Made by a program: the position numbers and the translations under genes
Shown here: piece after piece, positions 1 through 6,143 of the stretch
How positions within the stretch are numbered: the first letter of the stretch is position 1
Layout: every line of letters starts with the position of its first letter
Notes under the pieces: model-generated
Told to the model about the DNA's origin: nothing
The model's database searches: none
The model's input: the letters and a program-made list of their open reading frames with translations, nothing else
NCBI GenBank assembly: GCA_009843725.1
Contig: VYCX01000168.1
Location: 1-9,299, forward strand
Direction of reading: 5' to 3'
DNA length: 9,299 nucleotides
Source of the DNA: Boseongicola sp. SB0675_bin_26
GTDB lineage: Bacteria > Pseudomonadota > Alphaproteobacteria > Rhodobacterales > Rhodobacteraceae

Positions 1-181
1 CGCCGATGGTCATGACTGTCACGATTTCCTGTCCGTTCAGGAATATCGTCAGCGGACGCTCCTCGACCACTGAAATCTCTGCGGTGGCCCCGGCTTCGTC
101 GACGCCCTCGACCGCGCGCGTCAGCCGCACGTCTCCCGGATCGGGAGCGATCAGGTACCGACCAGCGCCTTCACGTTCCAT
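1..181 (-). CDS. fdhD: FdhD-type formate dehydrogenase accessory sulfurtransferase, N-terminal part (cut by window edge)
   Basis: The minus strand reads from an ATG at 181-179 through 60 codons to the window edge without a stop. The stretch VVEERPLTIFLNGQEIVTVM (residues 38-57) is the typical N-terminal core of FdhD proteins. In E. coli, FdhD transfers sulfur from the cysteine desulfurase IscS to the molybdenum cofactor of formate dehydrogenases in the cytoplasm. The catalytic cysteine pair and the rest of the protein lie outside the window. Residues 10-22 (LIAPDPGDVRLTR) also look like genuine FdhD sequence, so the gene reaches at least to about position 155. The exact start is uncertain: no good ribosome binding site precedes the ATG, and the 42-nt stem-loop of the IS remnant begins only 7 bases upstream. 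If that element ends at 174/175, the present ATG comes from the insertion. Confidence 0.8.
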   Translation of the reverse strand, partial: MEREGAGRYLIAPDPGDVRLTRAVEGVDEAGATAEISVVEERPLTIFLNGQEIVTVMTIG

Positions 182-188
182 AAGAACT

Positions 189-230
189 CGCGCATGGGAC
201 TGTCGCGTTCAGGCGACAGGGGCATGCGCG
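189..230. repeat. 42-nt stem-loop at the left end of the IS remnant
   Basis: CGCGCATG (189-196) pairs with CATGCGCG (223-230). After a 3x3 internal loop, CTGTCGC (200-206) pairs with GCGACAG (213-219), leaving a 6-base loop. All 15 pairs are Watson-Crick. It fits a subterminal left-end hairpin of an IS200/IS605 element. On the minus strand it lies directly upstream of the fdhD ATG at 181, where it could also affect expression of that gene. Confidence 0.7.
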
Positions 231-556
231 CCCCTTGCAATGACGGCCGGCCTGGCCTGGAAGGAACGCATGACGAACACGGGAAGGCGGGTGATCGTGA
301 GCTGCAAGTGCCGGACCTGCCCGAACGGGGCGCAGGAAGCGGCCCTCCCGGACATGCCTAGACACGTCCGCGGCCTCTGCAACGCGGGCCTCCAGCAGCG
401 CATCGAGGCCTGAAGGCGGCAGGGCGCCAGCCTTCGCTACGCGGACCAGGCGAACGAGCTGAAGGCCGTCCGGGACGCGGTCCCGGAACTGGCCGGCTAC
501 AGCTGCAGCGCCGGGCAGCAGGTCCTGCGCCGGCGCGACAGGTCGTTCAAGGGTTT

Positions 557-572
557 CTTCAGGCGACTGAAG
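557..572. repeat. Internal perfect hairpin carrying a third copy of TTCAGGCGAC
   Basis: CTTCAG (557-562) pairs perfectly with CTGAAG (567-572) around the tetraloop GCGA. The decamer TTCAGGCGAC found in it (558-567) also occurs at the left-end stem-loop (208-217) and at the right-end hairpin (1104-1113). It lies within the FFRRL codons of the tnpB remnant, so coding constraint may explain it. Confidence 0.5.
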
Positions 573-1035
573 GCGGGCAGGACTCCGGGCTTTCCGCGCT
601 TCCGCGGCGCCGACCTCCGCGTCGGCGACGGGCTGGTCTGCCGGGACAGGCGGCTGCGGCTCGTCGGCATCCCGGGCCTCGCCAGGGTCCGGTGGCACCG
701 CGAGTTGCCGACGAAGCCGGTGCACGCGGTCGTCAGCCGCTCGAACGGGAAGTGGTTCGTGACGCTGCAGTTCAGGATCCCGGCGTTGGCGATCCCCGGC
801 CAGGAGGACACGCGCCCGGACGGCGGGGTCGACGTCGTGACCTGCAAGGCTGAAAGCGCCGACGGGTCGGTGGTCCTGGTCGACCCGCGCGGCACCTCCC
901 GGAGATGCAGCGGATGCGGGCGCGATCCCGACAGGCCGAAGACGCTTGGCGAAAGGGTGCACGGCTGCGACGGCTGCGGTCGCGTCCACGGCCGCGACGT
1001 CAACGCGGCCCACAACGTGCTGCATCTTGTCCAGG

Positions 1036-1115
1036 GGCCGGGAACCGGCCTTCGGTCGCGAAGCGTGCGGGTTGCCGCGCAGCTTGGCCGGGAAGCCGTT
1101 GTCTTCAGGCGACGG
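1036..1115 (+). other. Hairpin chain at the tnpB 3' end, candidate omega-RNA scaffold and right end
   Basis: Three hairpins follow each other. GGCCGG/CCGGCC has a GAA loop (1036-1050). CTTCG/CGAAG has a GTCG loop (1050-1063). CCGTTGTC/GGCGACGG has a TTCA loop and two G-T pairs (1096-1115). In TnpB systems the guide RNA scaffold is made from the 3' end of tnpB and the right end of the element, with the guide taken from flanking DNA just beyond. Location and structure fit that layout, so the RNA part may be better preserved than the protein. No promoter or transcript is evident. Assignment is by position only. Confidence 0.4.
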
Positions 1116-1181
1116 AGTGTTCACTGATTGCGCCCCTTCCTGCGTGTGCTATTCGCACCTGGCAGAGATTAGGGCCGGACC

Positions 1182-1883
1182 ATGTCCTTAGCCACAGGAA
1201 AATCCGCTTTCCTCGAAGGATTCATCGCCGGCGTGCCGTTCCTTTTTGTCGCCGGTCCGTTTGCCTTTCTGTTCGGGGTCGTCGCCGTCGAGGCGGGTCT
1301 GGACATTCCCCAGTCGGTCGGAATGTCCCTCGTCGTAATCGCTGGAGCCGCACAGTTCACTGCCGTGCAACTTTTGTCGGAGGCGGCGCCGATCTGGGTG
1401 GCGATGGCGGCGGCACTTGCCGTCAACCTGCGAATGGCGATGTATTCCGCGTCACTTCAGCCGCATCTGGGGTCGGCTCCGCTCTGGCAGCGCGTGATCG
1501 TTTCGTATCTCAATTTCGACATCAGCTATGCGCTTGGAATCGCGCACTTCGACGAGCGGCCCGAACGGCCGGTCAACCAAAAAGTTGTCTACTTTCTCGG
1601 AACGATCGCGTTGACGGCACCGTTCTGGGTGATTGGGACCTTGATTGGCGCGGCAGCGGGCGGGGCGCTGCCCGACAACGCCTTGATCGACTTCGCGATG
1701 CCGATCCTGTTTCTGGCAATCGTGGGGCCGATGCTCAAGACGCTTGCCCATCTTGCAGCCGCCGTGTCGTCGGCGGTCGCAGCAATGCTCCTGTTCTGGC
1801 TGCCGACAGGCATCGGCCTCTTGATCGCCGCTGCAATTGCGATGGCAGTGGGCGCGGAAATCGAGAGAAGGCGAGGTCGGTGA
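1182..1883 (+). CDS. azlC: AzlC family branched-chain amino acid exporter, large subunit
   Basis: This 233-aa protein is very hydrophobic. Likely membrane segments are near residues 14-36, 44-66, 69-90, 134-158, 168-190 and 192-226. AzlC family signatures are visible: an N-terminal GFIAGVPFLFVAGPFAFLFG segment, AGAAQFTAVQLL (54-65) and the NLRMAMYSASLQP block (82-94). Family length is usually 230-250 aa, so it looks complete. AzlC with AzlD exports branched-chain amino acids and analogues across the inner membrane (azaleucine resistance in Bacillus; YgaZH exports valine in E. coli). The ATG at 1182 has AGGG at 1171-1174, a moderate ribosome binding site. azlD follows with a 4-base overlap. 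The upstream 55 bases separate it from the tnpB remnant, so its original promoter may have been moved or replaced by the insertion. No clear promoter was found. Confidence 0.9.
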   Translation: MSLATGKSAFLEGFIAGVPFLFVAGPFAFLFGVVAVEAGLDIPQSVGMSLVVIAGAAQFTAVQLLSEAAPIWVAMAAALAVNLRMAMYSASLQPHLGSAPLWQRVIVSYLNFDISYALGIAHFDERPERPVNQKVVYFLGTIALTAPFWVIGTLIGAAAGGALPDNALIDFAMPILFLAIVGPMLKTLAHLAAAVSSAVAAMLLFWLPTGIGLLIAAAIAMAVGAEIERRRGR

Positions 1884-2206
1884 GTCATTCAGCGACCGAG
1901 ATCTGGGCGATCATCGCCGTGCTGGGCGTGGGCACGTTCCTGATCCGTTTCTCGTTCCTCGGGCTGGTCGGCGGTCGAAGGATGCCGGGCTGGCTGCTTC
2001 GCCACTTGCGCTACACGCCTGTGGCAGTGCTGCCGGGCCTGGTCGCGCCGCTCGTCGCATGGCCGGATGCCGTTGGAGGAAACACGGATCCGGTGCGCCT
2101 TGCTGCGGCAATTGCAACGCTGGCCGTTGCCTTCTGGCGAAAGAACGTCCTTTGGGGCGCATTGGCCGGTGCGACGACTCTTGAAGTTCTCAACTGGATG
2201 CTCTGA
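1880..2206 (+). CDS. azlD: AzlD family branched-chain amino acid exporter, small subunit
   Basis: The 108-aa protein is the small partner that accompanies AzlC. It starts at GTG 1880, which overlaps the azlC stop as GTGA. GAAGG at 1867-1871 lies 8 bases upstream, and the overlap points to translational coupling. Probable membrane segments are residues 8-27, 46-65, 72-88 and 90-107. Typical family features are an early FLIRFSFL stretch, the RYTPVAVLPGLVAPLV segment in the middle, and a hydrophobic C-terminus ending LEVLNWML. Length matches the family (about 100-110 aa). Longer upstream readings in this frame run through azlC and are not expected to be used. Confidence 0.88.
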   Translation: MSHSATEIWAIIAVLGVGTFLIRFSFLGLVGGRRMPGWLLRHLRYTPVAVLPGLVAPLVAWPDAVGGNTDPVRLAAAIATLAVAFWRKNVLWGALAGATTLEVLNWML

Positions 2207-2274
2207 ATCGCTGCCCAGGTGATCGGCAACCACTCTGCGCCGCACGCAGTTGCATCACGATCTGCGGAAATTGC

Positions 2275-2297
2275 CGAGGCTTCGGCCAGCGGCCTCG
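2275..2297. terminator. Weak candidate hairpin between convergent azlD and subunit IV gene
   Basis: CGAGGC (2275-2280) pairs with GCCTCG (2292-2297) around an 11-base loop. It lies 69 bases after azlD and about 110 bases beyond the end of the opposite gene, where a shared terminator would be expected. There is no following run of T on either strand, so it is not a classical intrinsic terminator. The remaining part of the 200-base gap (2207-2406) shows nothing else I can support. Confidence 0.25.
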
Positions 2298-2406
2298 TTG
2301 CCGAACTCACATCGTGCGCATGCCACGCAGAACGGGCAGGACACTGCGGATTCCCATGTCTCGTACAATGCTCAAGCCTGCGTCCGTGAGAAAGCGGCGC
2401 GGAAGC

Positions 2407-2541
2407 TCAGGAGTTAAAGATCGCGAGGAAAATCAGGACCAGGAAGCAGACAATCGTGACGTTCTTCACCCAAGTCACGAAGCCCGAGAAAACGGCTTCC
2501 TGATCTGCAACTTCCATTTCACCGTGCTTGTGGTCGGCCAT
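2407..2541 (-). CDS. ctaH: aa3-type cytochrome c oxidase subunit IV (small membrane protein)
   Basis: The minus strand encodes a 44-aa protein from ATG 2541-2539 to TGA 2409-2407, with AGGA (2545-2548) as ribosome binding site. It starts MADHKHGEMEVADQEAVFSG, continues FVTWVKNVTI, and ends in a hydrophobic helix, VCFLVLIFLAIFNS (residues 31-44). This layout (charged, His-rich start, F-x-GF-x-x-W motif, one C-terminal membrane helix, 40-50 residues) is that of the bacterial aa3 oxidase subunit IV family, called ctaH in Paracoccus. The subunit sits in the inner membrane with the terminal oxidase; in Paracoccus it is reported as dispensable for activity. It stands alone here, 125 bases downstream of the fadB-like gene and separate from other oxidase genes. 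The 2542-2666 gap holds a CGGGA/TCCCG hairpin (2588-2606) but no obvious promoter. Confidence 0.85.
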   Translation of the reverse strand: MADHKHGEMEVADQEAVFSGFVTWVKNVTIVCFLVLIFLAIFNS

Positions 2542-2666
2542 GATTCCTGTCTCCGGCAAGGGCTCTGACCGTCAATAGCGCAACACCCGGGACCTGTCAC
2601 CTCCCGAGATCGCGCAAATGGACGCATCCCCGCACCGAGTCGCGAAACAACGCAGTCATCATCATG

Positions 2667-4865
2667 CTACGCGGCATTCCGGACCGACCCGAAACGGCCA
2701 TAGAATCCTTCACCGGACTTCGCCAGTTCGGACAGGAGAGAAGGCTGCACGAAGCGCGGACCGAACCGGGATTCGAGGTCGGCGCAAATTTCCATCGCCC
2801 GTTCGGCTCCGGTCATATCGAGCCAGGAGAACGGACCGCCGGACCAGGGCGCGAATCCCCACCCGAGGATCGCGCCGACATCACCTTCGCGAATGTCACT
2901 CAGAACACCCTCCTCGAGCGCACGCACGGCTTCCAGCGCCTGCACCATCATCATCCTGTTCTGCACCTCCTCCAGCGGAGGGATGCCCTCGCCCGGGAAC
3001 TTCTCTCGCAATCCCTCCCAAAGACCCGCGCGCTTGCCGGTCGCGTCATAAGCGTAGAATCCGGAACCGGCCTTGCGGCCCAGCCGCCCCTGGTCGGCCA
3101 TCCAGAACAGGACTTCGTCAACGGCTTCGTCAGGGTAGGAGTCCCCCATCGCCGCGCGGGTTGCCTTGGCAATCTTCACGCCCAGATCGATCGAGGTCTC
3201 GTCGACGAGCTGCAGGGGGCCGAGCGGGAACCCAAGCAGCTTCGCGGCGTTCTCGACCAGCGCCGGCTCCACCCCTTCACCGACCATGCGCAGGCCTTCG
3301 TTGATATAGGGAATGATGCAGCGATTTGCGTAGAAGAAACGCGCATCGTTCACCACAATGGGCGTTTTCCGAATCTGGCGCACGTAGTCCAGCGCCTTGG
3401 CAACGGCCCGATCACCCGTCTCTGCGCCCTTGATGATCTCGACCAGGAGCATCCTGTCGACGGGGCTGAAGAAGTGAATGCCTATGAACTGCTCCGGTCG
3501 AACGCTCGCCTGGGCCAGCTCGGTGATCGGCAGGGTCGAGGTGTTCGTGGCAAATATGCAATCGTCGCCCACGATCTTCTCGACACTCTTCGTGATGTCC
3601 GCTTTCACGCCCGGATCCTCGAACACCGCCTCCACGATCAGGTCGCAGCTGTCCAGGGATTCGAGATCGGCGGTGGCCCGTATCCTTCCCAGAACCTCCG
3701 CCTTCTCCTCTTCGGTCACGCGCCTGCGAGCGATGCCCTTGTCCAGGATTCCCTCCGAGTGCGCCCTGCCGCTCTCGGCCGTGGCAAGATCGCGATCCAC
3801 CAGAACCACGTCAACACCCGCCTTGGCACTGACATATGCGATGCCCGCCCCCATCATGCCGGCCCCCACGACGCCGACCTTCCTGACCTTCTGATCACTG
3901 GCGTCCGGCCTGCGCGCGCCTTTCTCCAAGGCCTCCTTGCTGATGAACAGGGACCGGATCATCGCGCTGGACGTCGGGTTCATCAAGATCTTGGTGAAGT
4001 ATCGCGCCTCGATCCTGAGTGCCGTGTCGAACGGCACCAGCGCGCCCTCGTAAACGGCGGACAACAGCGCCTTCGCTGCCGGATAGGCGCCCTTGGTCTT
4101 TCCGTTGATCATTGCGCTTGCGCCGACAAAGGTCATGAAGCCCTGGGGGTGGTAAGGCGCGCCGCCAGGCATCTTGAAGCCCTTCTGGTCCCAAGGCTTG
4201 ACCAGGTCCGCGTCCTGCGCGTTCAAGACCCATTCCTTGGCTCGCGCCAGAAGTTCGTCCGGCGCCACGACCTCGTCGACCAGTTGGGCAGCCTTTGCCT
4301 TGCGCGGCTCAAGCAGCTTGCCTTCGAGAAGCACCGGCGAAGCCGCCATCGCGCCAACCATGCGAGAGTAGCGCGTCGTGCCGCCGGCGCCGGGGAAGAG
4401 GCCCACCCGCACCTCCGGCAGCCCGATGCGGCCATTCGGCGTGTCCGACATGAACCGGCGGTGGCACGCCAGGGCAATCTCGGTGCCGATGCCGGCGCAC
4501 AGCCCGGGAATCGCGCAGGCGACTGGCTTGCCGCCCTTGTTCGTCTTTGGGTCCATTCCCGCCCGTTCGATGTTCCGCAGGATCCGGTGGCCCTCCATGA
4601 TGAACTCGAAGAGCTTGGGCGCGGGATTCTCGCCCGCCGCGTCGCGGATCGAAGCCAGCACGTTCAGGTCCATGCCGCCGGCAAAGCTCTCCTTTCCGGA
4701 GGTGATGACGATGCCTTTCACTGCGTCATCGGCCAGCGCCTGGTCGACATGGCTGTCCAGCGCCTCGAACGCCTCGCGGGTCAGGACGTTCATCGACTTC
4801 CCGGGCACGTCCCAGGTGATGACGGCAACTCCGCCGTCGTGGATCTCGCACGCAAAGTCAGTCAT
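2667..4865 (-). CDS. fadB: FadB/FadJ-like multifunctional enoyl-CoA hydratase / 3-hydroxyacyl-CoA dehydrogenase
   Basis: The 732-aa protein has an N-terminal crotonase domain (about 1-200), a linker to about 325, an NAD-binding hydroxyacyl-CoA dehydrogenase domain (about 328-505) and C-terminal dimerisation domains (506-730). Size matches E. coli FadB (729 aa). The two hydratase glutamates are present as GTE (E129) and GLPE (E151), corresponding to E119 and E139 of E. coli FadB. The dinucleotide motif is GAGMMG (334-339). The catalytic His is in IHFFSPV (H464), with its partner Glu in LVEII (E476). It hydrates trans-2-enoyl-CoA and oxidises 3-hydroxyacyl-CoA with NAD+ in beta-oxidation. The usual Gly-Phe in the motif after VVND is replaced by Phe-Phe (DARFFYANR). 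It is the last gene of the operon, 52 bases after the thiolase. The site before its ATG is weak (GGGGAA), so coupling to upstream translation is possible. Confidence 0.93.
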   Translation of the reverse strand: MTDFACEIHDGGVAVITWDVPGKSMNVLTREAFEALDSHVDQALADDAVKGIVITSGKESFAGGMDLNVLASIRDAAGENPAPKLFEFIMEGHRILRNIERAGMDPKTNKGGKPVACAIPGLCAGIGTEIALACHRRFMSDTPNGRIGLPEVRVGLFPGAGGTTRYSRMVGAMAASPVLLEGKLLEPRKAKAAQLVDEVVAPDELLARAKEWVLNAQDADLVKPWDQKGFKMPGGAPYHPQGFMTFVGASAMINGKTKGAYPAAKALLSAVYEGALVPFDTALRIEARYFTKILMNPTSSAMIRSLFISKEALEKGARRPDASDQKVRKVGVVGAGMMGAGIAYVSAKAGVDVVLVDRDLATAESGRAHSEGILDKGIARRRVTEEEKAEVLGRIRATADLESLDSCDLIVEAVFEDPGVKADITKSVEKIVGDDCIFATNTSTLPITELAQASVRPEQFIGIHFFSPVDRMLLVEIIKGAETGDRAVAKALDYVRQIRKTPIVVNDARFFYANRCIIPYINEGLRMVGEGVEPALVENAAKLLGFPLGPLQLVDETSIDLGVKIAKATRAAMGDSYPDEAVDEVLFWMADQGRLGRKAGSGFYAYDATGKRAGLWEGLREKFPGEGIPPLEEVQNRMMMVQALEAVRALEEGVLSDIREGDVGAILGWGFAPWSGGPFSWLDMTGAERAMEICADLESRFGPRFVQPSLLSELAKSGEGFYGRFGSVRNAA

Positions 4866-4917
4866 GGCTTGTTCCCCACCCGAGCTCCCCGTTCACGAAC
4901 GCGCGCGGCCTTCGCAC

Positions 4918-6129
4918 CTACACGCGCTCCAGAATCGTGGCCGCGCCCATGCCGCTTGCCACGCAGATCGCGGCCAAGCCGGTCTCCTTGTCCTGACGTT
5001 CCATTTCATCAAGAAGCGTTCCGATGATGATGGCGCCGGAAGCACCAAGAGGATGCCCCATAGCGATTGCGCCGCCATTGACGTTCAGGACGCCGTGATC
5101 GACGTCAAACGCCTGCATGAAGCGCAGAACGACCGAGGAGAATGCCTCGTTTACCTCGAAGAGGTCAATGTCGCCGATTTTCATGCCGGTGCCGGCCAGG
5201 ACCCTTTCCGTGGCCGGCACCGGCCCCGTCAGCATTATTGTCGGATCGGTGCCGATCTTCGCGGTACCACGGATCCGCGCCCTGGGCGACAGACCGTTCG
5301 CCTCGCCAAACTCCAGGGAGCCGACGAGCATCGCCGCGGCGCCATCGACAATGCCGCTGGAATTCCCGGCATGGTGGACGTGGTTGACCCTCTCGAGATG
5401 CGGGTACTTCATCAGCGCCACAGCATCGAAGCCGGGCATGACCTCGCCCTGATTCCTGAAGGAGGGATCAAGCGCGCCCAACGCCTGCATGTCCGTGTCA
5501 GGGCGCATGTGCTCGTCGCGATCCAGAATTGGCAGTCCGTTCTGATCGCTGATGGCGACAATTGACTTCTCGAACCGGCCTTCGTCCCAGGCCCGCGCCG
5601 CCCGCTGCTGGCTTTCGACCGCGTAGGCATCCGCGTCGGCACGGCTGAATCCGTACTCGGTCGCGATGATGTCCGCGGAAATGCCCTGTGGCACGAAATA
5701 CGTCTTCATGGCGACGCTGGGGTCGACGGCTATCGCTGCGCCGTCGCTGCCCATGGGCACGCGGCTCATGCATTCAACGCCCCCAGCGATATATGCTTCG
5801 CCCGCGCCCCCCTTCACCTGGTTTGCAGCGAGGTTGACGGCCTCCATGCCGCTCGCGCAGAACCGGTTGATGGAGAGGCCCGGAACCCGCTCGTCAAGGT
5901 CGGATGCCAGGACGGCGGTTCGTGCGAGACACCCGCCCTGCTCCTTGACCTGGGTCGCGTTGCCCCAGATCACGTCCTCGACAACGTGGCCGTCCAGGCC
6001 GTTCCGTCGCTTCATGGCGTTGAGCAGGTCGGCCGAGAGCTTGACCGGAGTGACCTCGTGCAGGCTGCCTTCGCCCCGACCCCTGCCGCGGGGCGAACGA
6101 ATTGCGTCGTAGATGTAGGCTTCGCCCAT
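4918..6129 (-). CDS. fadA: Acetyl-CoA C-acyltransferase (thiolase, FadA-like)
   Basis: The 403-aa protein is a complete thiolase. The nucleophilic Cys is C91 in NRFCASGMEA. Next come HAGNSSGIVDGAAA (253-266), the NEAF motif (327-330), the GHP histidine H359 in NGGAIAMGHPLGASG, and the second active-site Cys C389 in CVASGMGAA. It cleaves 3-ketoacyl-CoA with CoA to acetyl-CoA and a shortened acyl-CoA, the last step of beta-oxidation, and may work with the FadB-like protein encoded downstream. The start at ATG 6129 is chosen because AAGGA lies 7 bases before it (6137-6141). A GTG at 6147 in the same frame would add six residues, but it overlaps this ribosome binding site and the end of the upstream GST gene. 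The gap to the GST stop is 14 bases. Confidence 0.93.
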   Translation of the reverse strand: MGEAYIYDAIRSPRGRGRGEGSLHEVTPVKLSADLLNAMKRRNGLDGHVVEDVIWGNATQVKEQGGCLARTAVLASDLDERVPGLSINRFCASGMEAVNLAANQVKGGAGEAYIAGGVECMSRVPMGSDGAAIAVDPSVAMKTYFVPQGISADIIATEYGFSRADADAYAVESQQRAARAWDEGRFEKSIVAISDQNGLPILDRDEHMRPDTDMQALGALDPSFRNQGEVMPGFDAVALMKYPHLERVNHVHHAGNSSGIVDGAAAMLVGSLEFGEANGLSPRARIRGTAKIGTDPTIMLTGPVPATERVLAGTGMKIGDIDLFEVNEAFSSVVLRFMQAFDVDHGVLNVNGGAIAMGHPLGASGAIIIGTLLDEMERQDKETGLAAICVASGMGAATILERV

Positions 6130-6143
6130 GGTGGTGTCCTTTC

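Larger units (their letters stand above)
175..1124 (+). mobile_element. Degenerate IS200/IS605-family (tnpB-only, IS1341-like) element
   Basis: The segment contains a broken tnpB flanked by hairpins, as expected of the IS200/IS605 family, whose ends are recognised as stem-loops rather than terminal inverted repeats. A stem-loop at 189-230 marks the left side and one at 1096-1115 the right side; both contain TTCAGGCGAC in or next to the loop. The pentamer TTCAC occurs 25 bases before the inner left hairpin (170-174) and again 5-9 bases after the right one (1120-1124). That spacing suits a target/cleavage motif next to each end. The boundaries given are therefore an inference. No Y1 transposase (tnpA) gene is present, so any movement would have needed one elsewhere. 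The copy is probably dead. Confidence 0.6.
270..1127 (+). pseudogene. tnpB: Broken tnpB (RNA-guided endonuclease of IS200/IS605 elements)
   Basis: One frame runs from ATG 270 to TGA 1125-1127, interrupted only by TGA at 411-413. That TGA follows LQQRIEA, where TnpB relatives usually have Trp, so TGG to TGA is the likely mutation. Recognisable parts, in order, are the N-terminal helix-turn-helix region (LCNAGLQQRIEA, then SLRYADQANELKAVR), FKGFFRRLKAG and PGFPRFRG, and a strand ending GKWFVTLQF. A candidate RuvC-I Asp follows in GVDV (codon 831-833). The sequence then jumps straight to KAESADGSVVLVDPRGTSRRC, so the RuvC core with its catalytic Glu is missing, roughly 120-150 residues compared with full-length TnpB. 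The zinc finger (Cys codons 906, 915, 966, 975) and the RuvC-III Asp in GRDVNAA (codon 996-998) remain. Intact TnpB cleaves DNA guided by an omega RNA; this one cannot. Confidence 0.85.

Noticed and set aside
171..1124. A 317-codon minus-strand open frame covering the tnpB remnant
   Set aside because: The plus-strand frame shows the TnpB motifs and zinc finger. The minus-strand translation is low-complexity Ala/Arg/Pro and unrecognisable.
270..1127. The tnpB remnant as an active TldR-type RNA-guided repressor
   Set aside because: Known TldRs keep an uninterrupted frame and most of the fold. Here a stop follows residue 47 and much of the RuvC domain is missing, so decay is the simpler reading.
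2314..2568. An 84-codon plus-strand frame between azlD and the fad operon
   Set aside because: It is antisense to the small cytochrome oxidase subunit IV gene, which has clear family features; the plus-strand product has none.
2664..5027. A 787-codon plus-strand open frame opposite the fadB-like gene
   Set aside because: It is the antisense of a well-supported gene. In GC-rich DNA, the codon bias of the true gene removes stops from the opposite strand. The translation is rich in Arg, His and Ala and has no recognisable domain.
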